In this document: piece by piece, positions 33,672 through 41,541 of the stretch | Numbering within the stretch: position 1 is the stretch's first letter | Layout: each line of letters opens with the position of its first letter | From: Sphingomonas gellani | GTDB lineage: Bacteria; Pseudomonadota; Alphaproteobacteria; Sphingomonadales; Sphingomonadaceae | Length of the DNA stretch: 64,000 bases | Direction: 5' to 3' | Assembly (NCBI RefSeq): GCF_900110035.1 | Contig: NZ_FOCF01000009.1 | Location: 123,311 to 187,310 of the forward strand | Notes under the pieces: model-generated | What the model saw: only the letters and a program-made list of their open reading frames with translations | Database searches by the model: none | What the model was told of the DNA's origin: nothing | Translations under genes and position numbers: made by a program

Positions 33672-34634
33672 ATGACGATGCTCGCCCCCCTGTCCTCACC
33701 GAGGGTTCCCCTGCCGGCGATCATTGCCGAGGCGGAACCGGCGGTACAGATGCGGTTCCTGGAGTTCTTCACCGCGACCATCCGCAACGCGCACACGCGG
33801 CGATCCTATGGGCGGGGATGCGGCGACTTCCTGCAATGGTGCGCGGATCGGGGCGTGGCCGGGCTTGCCCAGATCCAGCCGATCCACGTTGCGGCCTGGG
33901 TCGAGGAACTGGGATGTGACGTCTCGATCCCCAGCGTCAAGCAGCGCTTGGCCGGTGTGCGCCACCTGTTCGACTGGCTGGTCCGCACCCAAGTGGTGGC
34001 TCAAAATCCTGCAGTTTCGGTAAGGGGCCCCGCGCACAGCGTCAGGCGTGGCAAGACGCCGGTGCTGGACCCGGCGGAAGCCCGCGCGCTGATCGATGCA
34101 ATCGACGTCTCCACGCCGGCGGGCCTGCGCGATCGTGCTCTGATCGGGTTGATGGTCTACAGCTTCGCGCGCGTGGGCGCCGCGCTGACAATGACGGTGG
34201 ACGACGTATTCGTCCAGAACCGGCGCTTGTGGGTACGTCTGCGTGAGAAGGGCGGCAAGCGGCACGAGATGCCGTGCCATCATAATCTGGAGGAGTATCT
34301 CCACAGCTATATCGATGGCTGTGGGTTGACCGAAGATCGCAAGGGACCGTTGTTCCGCACCGTCGCACGCGGAACGGGCCGGCTCAGCCGTAATCCCCTG
34401 CCCCAAGGCAATGCATATCAGATGGTGCGACGGCGTGGGTTGGCCGCAGGGATCGAAACCGTGATCGGCAATCATTCTTTTCGCGCGACGGGGATCACGG
34501 CCTATCTCAAGAACGGGGGGACGCTGGAACGCGCGGCGGCCATGGCCAACCATGCCTCCACCCGCACCACGCAGCTTTACGACCGGCGTTCCGACGACGT
34601 GACGTTGGACGAGGTGGAACGGGTGATGATCTGA
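33672..34634 (+). CDS. Tyrosine recombinase / integrase (XerC/D-like)
   Basis: This 320-residue site-specific recombinase has an N-terminal SAM-like core-binding domain (residues about 25-105; HTRRSYGRGCGDFLQWC). The C-terminal catalytic domain has all expected residues: Arg in YSFARVGAAL, Lys in EKGGKRHEMP, HxxR in NHSFRATGITAYL, a second His in ANHASTRTTQLY and the nucleophilic Tyr in TQLYDRRSD. It should be active. It sits directly after kpsS at the border between the capsule block and the mobile segment, on the opposite strand to the second recombinase. This family often drives mobile islands or transposon-like elements. No direct-repeat att sites were identified. Confidence 0.92.
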   Translation: MTMLAPLSSPRVPLPAIIAEAEPAVQMRFLEFFTATIRNAHTRRSYGRGCGDFLQWCADRGVAGLAQIQPIHVAAWVEELGCDVSIPSVKQRLAGVRHLFDWLVRTQVVAQNPAVSVRGPAHSVRRGKTPVLDPAEARALIDAIDVSTPAGLRDRALIGLMVYSFARVGAALTMTVDDVFVQNRRLWVRLREKGGKRHEMPCHHNLEEYLHSYIDGCGLTEDRKGPLFRTVARGTGRLSRNPLPQGNAYQMVRRRGLAAGIETVIGNHSFRATGITAYLKNGGTLERAAAMANHASTRTTQLYDRRSDDVTLDEVERVMI

Positions 34635-34721
34635 GGTGATCCTGATAAAGGTGTTAGGGTGCTGTGCGCGAGGTGAGTGCGACGCCCGAACGGACCCGGC
34701 CTCGGACGATGAACCCTGTTC

Positions 34722-35840
34722 TTAAAGAAAGCGCTGGCCCGCATGATCCCGGAACTTGTCGTGCTCGCGCACGTAAGCGGCCAGGATATCGAGCGACTTG
34801 TGCCGGCTGACCTCCCGCATTTTGAAGATGTTGGCGTTCGGCTGGCGCGCCGCCTCAGTCAGGAACCCCGATCGTAGCGAGTGGCCGGCAAACAGCGCCG
34901 GGTCGAGGCCCGCCGCCTCGGCGCGCGCCTTCACCACCAGCGCCACGGTGCGATCGCTCATCGCCCCGGACTGGACCCGGTCACCAAGCCGGCGGAACTG
35001 CGCCTTGCCGGTTACCGGATCGAGCATCGGCTCGCGCGTCTCGGGATCGCGCACCTTCTCGCGGACCTCGACCAGCGCTCGGAACAGCGGCCCGTCGCTG
35101 ACGCGCCCCACCCGCAGCCATTCGAGTAGCAGCGCCTTGGGGCGGATCCGCGAGCCCTCGGGCACCGCGATCGACACACCCTCGCCGGTCTGATCGGTCT
35201 TGGACGAGCGGATAAGGACGCTCAGCCCTTCGGGCCGGAACAGGATGTCGTCGAATTGAAGCGCGACCAGCTCGGAGCGGCGCAGCGCGGCCGCCATGCC
35301 GAGCGCCAGCAGTGCCCGGTCGCGCGCCGAGCGGACGTCATCACCGACGATCGTGGCGAGCATCGCGCGCAGGCGCTCGCCGTCGGCCGCGCTCTTCTGG
35401 GTCTTGTCGTTGCGCCCGCGTCGGCGGATGCCGGCGAACGCCTCACGGACAAGGACGCCGCCATCCTGATCGCCCGGAGTGGCTAGCCGCGCCTGCTTGT
35501 GGCGGTAGTTGATCGCCGCGAGATAACGCGACAGCGTGGCGACCTTGCGCGCAGGGCGCGGGGGCGAGGTGGTGGTGTCGCCGGTCGCTTGGACGGAAAG
35601 AAAGACGGCGACCGTTTGCGGGCTGGCGGGGAGGGGGTCGAGCCCGCGTGCCTCGCACCACGCGAGGAACACGCGCCAGTCGCTGTCATAGGCGCGGTGG
35701 GTGGCGTCGGCGCGGGCGGCGCGGACGAACGCGCGGGTGCGCTCGATCTCCTCGTCGAGAATTCCCGGCAGGATGCCGCCGGCGCTGGCCGGCAACACCG
35801 TCAGCGCCTTCTCTTCCTCCTCGCGCTCTTCGTCGCTCAT
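34722..35840 (-). CDS. Tyrosine recombinase, coupled to vapBC
   Basis: The 372-residue recombinase has an acidic N-terminal leader (MSDEEREEEEKALTV), an N-terminal core-binding domain (THRAYDSDWRVFLAWCEARG) and a catalytic domain with Arg in AAALRRSELVALQ, Lys in SSKTDQTGEG, HxxR in GHSLRSGFLTEA, His in SRHKSLDI and Tyr in AAYVREHDKF. It appears intact. Its start overlaps the vapC stop by 4 nt, so it is translated from a vapB-vapC-recombinase message. It is unrelated in detail to the recombinase at 33.7 kb. A 25-bp dyad resembling a recombination core lies 83 nt upstream of vapB. Confidence 0.92.
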   Translation of the reverse strand: MSDEEREEEEKALTVLPASAGGILPGILDEEIERTRAFVRAARADATHRAYDSDWRVFLAWCEARGLDPLPASPQTVAVFLSVQATGDTTTSPPRPARKVATLSRYLAAINYRHKQARLATPGDQDGGVLVREAFAGIRRRGRNDKTQKSAADGERLRAMLATIVGDDVRSARDRALLALGMAAALRRSELVALQFDDILFRPEGLSVLIRSSKTDQTGEGVSIAVPEGSRIRPKALLLEWLRVGRVSDGPLFRALVEVREKVRDPETREPMLDPVTGKAQFRRLGDRVQSGAMSDRTVALVVKARAEAAGLDPALFAGHSLRSGFLTEAARQPNANIFKMREVSRHKSLDILAAYVREHDKFRDHAGQRFL

Positions 35841-36226
35841 CGCGCGAGTTCGACCTCAAGCCCGAGATCCAGCTCGGCCCACGCCCGGTCGGTAGTCAGC
35901 GCAACCGCGCGCCGTGTCTGCGCCAGCGCGAGACAGGCGCGATCGCCAAGCGACAGGCCGGCGTTGCGGGTGGTCTCGCGCAGCAGACCGGCACGCTCGG
36001 CCTGATGGCGGTCGACCGCGACGATCTCGACTTCGAGGTCTGCCATGATGCCGACGATCTCCTCGACAGGCGCGCCACGGTCGACCAGCTTGGCGATCAC
36101 CTCGGAATAATTGGTTGCGCTGACCAGTGCGCCGGCGAGCCGATCGCCGACGTGGTCTGCGCCGGGCTCGTCGAACAGCAGGCAGAGCAAAGCCGAGGCG
36201 TCGAGCACGTACATAGGCTTACTCAC
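35837..36226 (-). CDS. vapC: VapC-type PIN-domain ribonuclease toxin
   Basis: The 129-residue PIN-domain protein keeps the four acidic residues: Asp in YVLDASALLCLL, Glu in TNYSEVIAKL, Asp in LSLGDRACLALA and Asp in ALTTDRAWAEL. VapC toxins cleave specific RNAs, commonly initiator tRNA or rRNA loops, when the antitoxin is lost. It overlaps the upstream antitoxin by 8 nt and the downstream recombinase by 4 nt, so all three are likely cotranscribed. It probably stabilises the mobile element. Confidence 0.92.
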   Translation of the reverse strand: MSKPMYVLDASALLCLLFDEPGADHVGDRLAGALVSATNYSEVIAKLVDRGAPVEEIVGIMADLEVEIVAVDRHQAERAGLLRETTRNAGLSLGDRACLALAQTRRAVALTTDRAWAELDLGLEVELAR

Positions 36227-36467
36227 GCGCCGCTGCCTCGCGGCGCTCCGCGATCAGCTCGTCCGACGCACGCAGCGTCTCAATACCATATGGGCGAAGC
36301 CGGTCCTGAATGCGTTTGAGCGCGGTCCTGGCCGAGCGGACCCGCAGCTCCTCGCCATCCAATTCGAAGTGAACGGTATCGCCTTCGCTCAACCCCATGG
36401 CGCGGCGAATGTCGGCGGGCAGCGCGACGCGCCCGCCGCCAATGATCTTGCCTCGTACCACACCCAT
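36219..36467 (-). CDS. vapB: VapB/AbrB-type antitoxin
   Basis: This 82-residue protein has an N-terminal SpoVT/AbrB swapped-hairpin DNA-binding domain (GKIIGGGRVALPADIRRAMGLSEGDTVHF) and a charged C-terminal tail that would wrap the PIN toxin. It is expected to neutralise VapC and autorepress the operon. A near-consensus Shine-Dalgarno sequence, GGAGGTGA, stands 4 nt upstream of the ATG and is among the strongest in the window, as expected for antitoxin excess. Confidence 0.9.
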   Translation of the reverse strand: MGVVRGKIIGGGRVALPADIRRAMGLSEGDTVHFELDGEELRVRSARTALKRIQDRLRPYGIETLRASDELIAERREAAARE

Positions 36468-36549
36468 GTATCACCTCCACCGTTTGTAGCCACGCCTCGG
36501 TTCTACATCAAAGCGGCCGCTGACACCAAATCTCCCGCGCGAACACAGA

Positions 36550-36574
36550 TTCCGATAATAAGGGCTTATCGGAA
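36550..36574. other. 9-7-9 dyad resembling a tyrosine-recombinase core (attachment-like) site
   Basis: Perfect 9-bp arms TTCCGATAA (36550-36558) and TTATCGGAA (36566-36574) flank a 7-bp asymmetric centre, TAAGGGC. This is the architecture of tyrosine-recombinase crossover sites. It lies 83 nt upstream of the vapB-vapC-recombinase operon and is more AT-rich than its surroundings. No second copy was seen in the window. There is no T-tract, so it does not look like a terminator. Confidence 0.5.
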
Positions 36575-36684
36575 ACAGCCCTGTAGACTGAGGCCAGAAT
36601 GGTGGGTTGGCGAGGAACCAGCGACTAGGTGTTTGGTCTCACGGTTGATGGTGAAATCCTTTCGTTGGAATGGAAGGAAGCCGC

Positions 36685-37386
36685 ATGGGACAGGTACGTC
36701 ACGGAAACGCCACGATCACGCACGTCATCTGAGCAACAATACAGCGATCGCAAGCTTCGCTCGCGACGCTGAGCCAGGAGCTGGGGATCAACCCCAAGAC
36801 AGTCGCGAAGTGGCGCAAGCGGGCGACGGTGGAGGATCTGAAGACCGGGCCGAAGGCCCCTCATTCCACCACCCTGTCCGAGGGCGAGGAGGCAATGGTC
36901 GTGGCGTTCCGCCGCCACACCCTGCTGCCGCTCGACGACTGTCTCTATGCGTTGCAGCCATCAATTCCGCACCTGACAGGTCAGCGCTGTACCGCTGCCT
37001 CCAGCGTTACAGGATCTCCCGGCTGCCGGATGTTGAGGGTGACAAGCCCAAGCGACAGCGCTTCAAGCGCTACCCGATCGGCTTCTTCCGCATCGACATC
37101 GCTGAGGTGCAGACCACCGAAGGCAAGCTCTACCTGTTCGTCGGCATCGACTGTACGAGCAAGTTCACGGTCACCCAACTGGTCGACCTTCAGACGCTTC
37201 CACTACGAAAGCCACGACCAGCTGCGAACGCACCTCGCCGACTTCAAGGTCGCCTACAACTCTGCCCGCCGGCTCAAGACGCTCAGCGGCCTCACACCCT
37301 ACGAATACATCGCCAAGATCTGGACGTCAGAGCCAGACCGGTTCATCGTCAATCCGATCCACCAAGTCCCGCGACTGAACGCCTAG
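36685..37386 (+). pseudogene. Decayed IS481-family transposase
   Basis: Translated in pieces, this matches an IS481-type transposase that I recognise from its N-terminus (ATG 36685, MGQVRHGNATITHVI) to its C-terminus (TPYEYIAKIWTSEPDRFIV, stop 37386). Three lesions are visible. There is an in-frame TGA at codon 16. A frameshift near 36975 follows SIPHL. A large internal deletion lies near 37185-37200, where LVD is joined directly to RFHYESHDQ. The deletion removes most of the DDE catalytic core between the first Asp (RIDIAEV) and the final Glu. The HTH (LSQELGINPKTVAKWRKRA) remains. Clear terminal inverted repeats were not found. It is a non-functional remnant that shows past insertion in this mobile segment. 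Confidence 0.85.
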
Positions 37387-38069
37387 CGTACAACTATCGC
37401 CAAACGTTGCCTGCACATCCACCTGGATCAGGGAATACGGCTTAATAATGTGGTACACTAATGTAGCGTCGGGTTGTAATCCGCCGTGGGCAGGTCGGTT
37501 CCGTTTGTGGCTCCCTTACTCTATCGAGCGGGACCGGCCTGCTTCGACATAAGCGCCTACCGCGCCATCTTTCGCTTCGATAATATCTCTGGGAGCTCGA
37601 GTTGCCGGCGATCGTCGAAATCCGCGCTTGTGGCAAGCCCTTCAGCGGATTCACTGAGAGATACTGTTCCTCTCCGAACCGAAGCGTCCTGAACTGATGT
37701 GCATGCCTCTTTCGAGCGGCATCGTATGATGTCGGACCGGCACCGGGAGGTGCCAAGCGAAGGGGCATCCAAATCAGTTCAACGTCTGCATGAAGCGGAT
37801 CGTTGCGGAGTCTCGCCATAACTCGACTCGAACATTTTGCCGCCAGCCAGTGAAAAGGCGGGAGTCAGTCCCTTTTCGATGGTAGCCGGCCTGCCGAAGG
37901 CCTTGTCGCCAATTGAGTTTTCAAGGCATGTGATGCAACTGGGCACCGACACCTGTCCTCATTTGAAGACTTTTTTCGTTTGCCGTGCTGGACTTCTGCA
38001 AATCGTCCGTAATCCAATACGGATGGCTGCCGCCACGATATTCGCTGCGGCGTTTCCAAATCTCGTATA
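37387..38069. other. About 0.68 kb without a convincing gene, apparently decayed DNA
   Basis: No intact gene is supported. Base composition is more AT-rich than the neighbours. A minus-strand frame at 37442-37819 contains a short stretch (FGEEQYLSVNPLKGLP) reminiscent of glutathione S-transferase N-termini, with the continuation apparently in another frame. It may be a fragment of a dead gene, but this is weak. The segment separates the IS481 remnant from the hydrolase operon. Confidence 0.5.
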
Positions 38070-38867
38070 TCACCGCAGATCATCCGCGCGTGACCAGCCG
38101 CGATCGGGTTGGGCAAACGCGTCGCTAAAGCCGGCGCGGCGCAGCATCCGGGCCCGTGCGCGGGCATCCTCCTCGGATTTATCGGTGCCCGATGTCAGTG
38201 CGAAGCTGTTGCTGATCCGCGTGCGGTAGACGTGCACGTCATTGTCCGGCAGCCCGGCGCCTTGAAGGCGGGCGTTCAATTGCCGGGCGAGCGCGCCGAC
38301 CGCGCCGGGCGCGCTTTGCGGCAATGTGCCGACCACCGCGAACCAGCGTCCCGACGCGGCCGGCCGCGCCGCCTCCGCCGCGGCGACGCCGGCATTCTGC
38401 GCAGCCGCGGCCGGCGAGTTCAGGAACGCCTTGGGATCCTGCTGCGTCACCGCGGTTCGCGCGACCTGCGTGGCGGACGAGGCGCTTGCCGCGAGCCGCT
38501 CTCCGCCAAGCTTCGATACGTTGCGACACAGGCCGGCATTCGCGCCCATCCTCAGTCCGGTTTCCGACGGATCGTTGCAATAATCGATCGCAGTCTGAAG
38601 GTTCAGGCGTTCGCGCAAATCGGGCGGCAGCTGATCGAGGATGAAGCGCGCCTTGTCACGGTGGCTGGCCTCGTCGATCCGCGCATCGGCCTTGCGGGCG
38701 ATCTCGGCGTTGCGTCGGGTGGCGAGCGCCTGTTCCGCTTGCGCGCGCTGTTTTTCGGCATAGGTCAAAACCAGCGTGGCCGCGCTGACCAGCAGGCCGG
38801 CGGTGGCGATCAGTGTCTTGGAGAAGAAATCGGCCCATTCGACCCAAGTCTTCGGCGCCGTCGCCAT
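38070..38867 (-). CDS. Membrane-anchored protein with possible SPOR-like C-terminal domain; last gene of hydrolase operon
   Basis: The 265-residue protein is of unrecognised family. One transmembrane helix lies near the N-terminus (FFSKTLIATAGLLVSAATLVLTY, about 14-36), followed by a helical, charged linker (EKQRAQAEQALATRRNAEIA). The C-terminal about 90 residues (GRWFAVVGTLPQ; ARQLNARLQGAGLPDNDVHVYRT; DARARARMLRRAGFSDAFAQ) have the strand-helix pattern of peptidoglycan-binding SPOR domains. If that is right, the C-terminal part is periplasmic and anchors or targets the system to the cell wall. It starts 3 nt after the patatin gene, so it is surely cotranscribed with the hydrolases. Confidence 0.65.
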   Translation of the reverse strand: MATAPKTWVEWADFFSKTLIATAGLLVSAATLVLTYAEKQRAQAEQALATRRNAEIARKADARIDEASHRDKARFILDQLPPDLRERLNLQTAIDYCNDPSETGLRMGANAGLCRNVSKLGGERLAASASSATQVARTAVTQQDPKAFLNSPAAAAQNAGVAAAEAARPAASGRWFAVVGTLPQSAPGAVGALARQLNARLQGAGLPDNDVHVYRTRISNSFALTSGTDKSEEDARARARMLRRAGFSDAFAQPDRGWSRADDLR

Positions 38868-38870
38868 GGT

Positions 38871-40025
38871 TTACACCCTGCTCGCGGGATAGGGAAAGCC
38901 GGCCGGATCTGGCAGCGCGGCGTCGACATGGGTGCGCAGGGCGGCGTCGGACACGGCATAGCCCCAGTTCACCAGCCGTTCCTGCGTGCGGTCATCCAGC
39001 CGCTTGAGACGGGTCGGCACCGCCGCCAGCTCCGCCACCGCGTCTGCCGGGCACGGCAGCCGCGCGGAATGAGCGGCATAGCGTTCAACCGGCGTGCCGA
39101 TCCCCCAATAGGCGCCGCGCCTGGCGCCGGGGCTCGCCGGATCGGCGGTGAACGCGGCGATCACCGACCGCTTGCGCAGCGCACGCACCTGATTGTCGAT
39201 CAGGTCGAGGACGCGGTAGGCATGGCGCGGCCAGTCGCGTTTCGGCTCTTCCTCCGCCCGCATCCGCGCGCCACCGTCGCTGACGTACAGCGTACGGTAG
39301 TGCTTCCACGCGGTTTCCAGCCCCATATTGTCATACACGCCGCCATCGGCGAGCACGACGCGCGTGGTGAACGGTTCGCGCTGCAGGTCGGCCTTCGGGT
39401 CCGGCGCGACCGCGCCGGCGGGCAGGTCGATCTCGATCGGGGACAGCACCGGCGGAAAGGCGGAGGAGGCGGCGACGGCGGTGGCCAGCGACAGGTCGGG
39501 GTTCATCACCCGGCCGACGCGATAATCGCCCATGTACGGCTTCGAGAAGCGCCACAGCACCCCCGATTGGACGTTGGTGGCGTTGATGACGAAACGGGGG
39601 GCGTCGGGCAGGTCCTGCAACGTCGCGTCGCCGAACAGCGCCTTGCGATACGCGGCCGCGACCCGGTCGCCGATGCTGCCGGGCAGCAGGATGCCGCCGA
39701 CGATCGCGTCCGCGTCCAGCGTCCGTCCGGCAAGCGCGCGGACGGGGCCGACCACCCTGTCGACCAGACGGTCGAGCGCGCCGGGGCTGCCCGGCCGCAC
39801 CTCTCCCCAGACCAGCGCCAGCCGGGCGGCGGTGATCGATCCACCGGACACGCTGGACACCCGCTTCACCCGCGCGAGAACGCCTGCCTGTTCGAGCCGC
39901 CACAGCACGCCCAGATGAAACAGCATCGCGCGATACCCGCCGCCCGACAGGCACAGCGCCTCGCCATCGTCCAGCGCGTCGTCGCCATCGGCGTCGTTGA
40001 GCGGATTGGGGAAGGATGCGCTCAC
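38871..40025 (-). CDS. Patatin-like phospholipase
   Basis: The 384-residue patatin-fold acyl hydrolase has the oxyanion glycine motif LSGGGYRAMLFHLGVLW near residue 27. The catalytic Ser is in SSVSGGSITAA (G/S-x-S-x-G type). The catalytic Asp is in VVLADGGVYDNMGLE. Patatins cleave phospholipid acyl chains, act as secreted toxins, or serve as effectors in anti-phage systems. No signal peptide or membrane span is visible, so it acts in the cytoplasm or leaves by a non-Sec route. The GTG start overlaps the amidase stop as GTGA, and the next gene follows after 3 nt. Codon use resembles the surrounding GC-rich genes. Confidence 0.87.
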   Translation of the reverse strand: MSASFPNPLNDADGDDALDDGEALCLSGGGYRAMLFHLGVLWRLEQAGVLARVKRVSSVSGGSITAARLALVWGEVRPGSPGALDRLVDRVVGPVRALAGRTLDADAIVGGILLPGSIGDRVAAAYRKALFGDATLQDLPDAPRFVINATNVQSGVLWRFSKPYMGDYRVGRVMNPDLSLATAVAASSAFPPVLSPIEIDLPAGAVAPDPKADLQREPFTTRVVLADGGVYDNMGLETAWKHYRTLYVSDGGARMRAEEEPKRDWPRHAYRVLDLIDNQVRALRKRSVIAAFTADPASPGARRGAYWGIGTPVERYAAHSARLPCPADAVAELAAVPTRLKRLDDRTQERLVNWGYAVSDAALRTHVDAALPDPAGFPYPASRV

Positions 40026-40735
40026 GGGCGGTTATCCCCATTCCCCCCTTCCCCGTCCGGCTCCCCGGCATCGGCGTCGTGATCGTCCATCACCTCCGGC
40101 GCGTACTCGGTAGCGGGTACCGCTGCGCGCGCGAGCAGCGGGGCAACCCTGGGGTCGTCGCGGTTGGTTGCCGCGCCATCCGCGTCGAACGTCGCGTGCA
40201 GCACGTAATCCGCTTCCACGGCGGTATAGCCGGGGTCCCAGTGCGTGTTGCCGGGCACTTGGCTGTGACCGAAATGGCCGCCCTGATTGCCCCAGATCGC
40301 CGGGTCGCGCCGGTGCCCGCCGGGATCGGCACCCCGCACCGGCGGCTTGGGCGGGCCGGCTGGCCAAGCCTGGGGAACGGCGTGCGTCTGCTCGATCCAG
40401 CGGCACAGGCGCGCGACGTTCTTCAGCGTGGCGGTCCGCTTCGGCGCGCCGGCAAAGCCGACCACCTCGATCTGCACCGCGCTGTCGCGGTTCGTCTCCG
40501 GCGTGCCGGCATCATGGCGCAGCGCGCGCGCCGCCAGATCGGTGTCGATATGCTGGTATACGGTGGTGCCGTCGACGGTGAAATGCGGATCTGAACGGTG
40601 GGTGGCGAATGCAGTGAAGGCGCCCGCCGCGCTCGACCCCTCCGTGGTGTGATGGACGATCTTGTACGGACCGCCGACATTGTGGCCGGACGGGCCGGTG
40701 ATGGGCCGCCACTGCGCAAAGGGACATTTCGCCAT
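40022..40735 (-). CDS. Amidase_2/PGRP-fold N-acetylmuramoyl-L-alanine amidase-like protein
   Basis: About 237 residues from ATG 40735, which has GAGG about 9 nt upstream; the frame also opens at 40750 but there overlaps the preceding gene. Type 2 amidase motifs are visible. The first zinc His pair is in YKIVHHTTEG. HFTVDGTTVYQHID follows, with the typical helical segment RDSAVQIEVVGF. The second zinc ligand region is GHSQVPGNTHWDPG. It probably cleaves the MurNAc-L-Ala bond of peptidoglycan. No signal peptide is seen. The C-terminal tail is acidic and low-complexity. It is coupled to the patatin gene by a 4-nt overlap. Confidence 0.83.
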   Translation of the reverse strand: MAKCPFAQWRPITGPSGHNVGGPYKIVHHTTEGSSAAGAFTAFATHRSDPHFTVDGTTVYQHIDTDLAARALRHDAGTPETNRDSAVQIEVVGFAGAPKRTATLKNVARLCRWIEQTHAVPQAWPAGPPKPPVRGADPGGHRRDPAIWGNQGGHFGHSQVPGNTHWDPGYTAVEADYVLHATFDADGAATNRDDPRVAPLLARAAVPATEYAPEVMDDHDADAGEPDGEGGNGDNRP

Positions 40736-40746
40736 GATGGTTTGCC

Positions 40747-41541
40747 TCAATCAGCCGAAATGGGAGGAAGCGGAATCGCACCGATGAACGCGGCCCGGTA
40801 TGCGGTCACGCGCGCCCGCAGCAGCGGCGCGACGCTCCGCATGGTGGCGTCGTCCAGCGCCAGCGTCCCGTGCCGCGTGCGCAGCGCGGTGCGGTCGACG
40901 TGCAGCTTGAAGAACAGGATCTGGGTGACCGTGCTGTCCGCCTTCAGCGAAAAGGCCATGACGTCGATCGCCACCCCACCTTCCCCCGCCCCATCCTCAT
41001 GCACCGTCGCCACCTGGAACCGGCCGGCGGTGGCATGCTGGGCCTCCCGGTTGAACAGGGTGATGAGCGGTGAGTCCTTGTTCATCGATCCCAGCGCGTT
41101 CAGCGTGGTGACGACCAGCGCCATGGCGGCGGGCGCGGCACCCAGGAACGCGGCCGCGACCTGGATGATCGCCTGATGCACCTCCAGCCCGTCGCCCTTG
41201 AAGTCATGGGTGGTGCCGTCGTTCGCCTGCGTCCGCCAGCCGAAGGTGCTGAGCGCGGAAACATAGGCTTCGAACCAGGCGATCGGATCGCCGTTGCCCG
41301 GCACCTGCGCATTCGCCATGAACTGGGCGAGCAGCATGCCGTCGGCGATCGCCTGACGGTAATCGGCGCCGACCGTGTCGGCGAAGCTGACCACGTCGGA
41401 GCCGACCACCAGCGCCTGTGGCGTACCGGTTGCCATCGCAGGAGCAGATGCGGGCGCTGCCATCCCCAGCCTGGCCTCCGGCCTGGGCGGCAACGGCGCC
41501 GCGGCGATCGCCATCCGCGCCTTTTCGAGATCAAAGCTCAT
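40747..41541 (-). CDS. Unrecognised 264-residue protein of the hydrolase operon
   Basis: No family is recognised. From ATG 41541, which overlaps the MBL gene stop as ATGA and has GGGAG upstream, the protein has a Pro/Ala-rich leader of about 40 residues. A compact alpha/beta domain follows: VVGSDVVSFADTVGADYRQA, WFEAYVSALSTFGW, EVHQAIIQVAAAFLGAAPAA, FQVATVHEDGAGEGGVAIDV and VTQILFFKLHVDRTALRTRH. A hydrophobic helix (APAAMALVVTTLNALG) could be buried or membrane-inserting. There is no signal peptide. Location between the MBL and amidase genes suggests it is a core component, perhaps structural, regulatory or protective (immunity). None of these can be chosen from sequence. Confidence 0.7.
   Translation of the reverse strand: MSFDLEKARMAIAAAPLPPRPEARLGMAAPASAPAMATGTPQALVVGSDVVSFADTVGADYRQAIADGMLLAQFMANAQVPGNGDPIAWFEAYVSALSTFGWRTQANDGTTHDFKGDGLEVHQAIIQVAAAFLGAAPAAMALVVTTLNALGSMNKDSPLITLFNREAQHATAGRFQVATVHEDGAGEGGVAIDVMAFSLKADSTVTQILFFKLHVDRTALRTRHGTLALDDATMRSVAPLLRARVTAYRAAFIGAIPLPPISAD

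Noticed and set aside
37442..37819. Minus-strand frame with a stretch resembling a glutathione S-transferase N-terminus
   Set aside because: Only a short segment looks familiar and it continues in another frame; at best a gene fragment, so not annotated as a gene.
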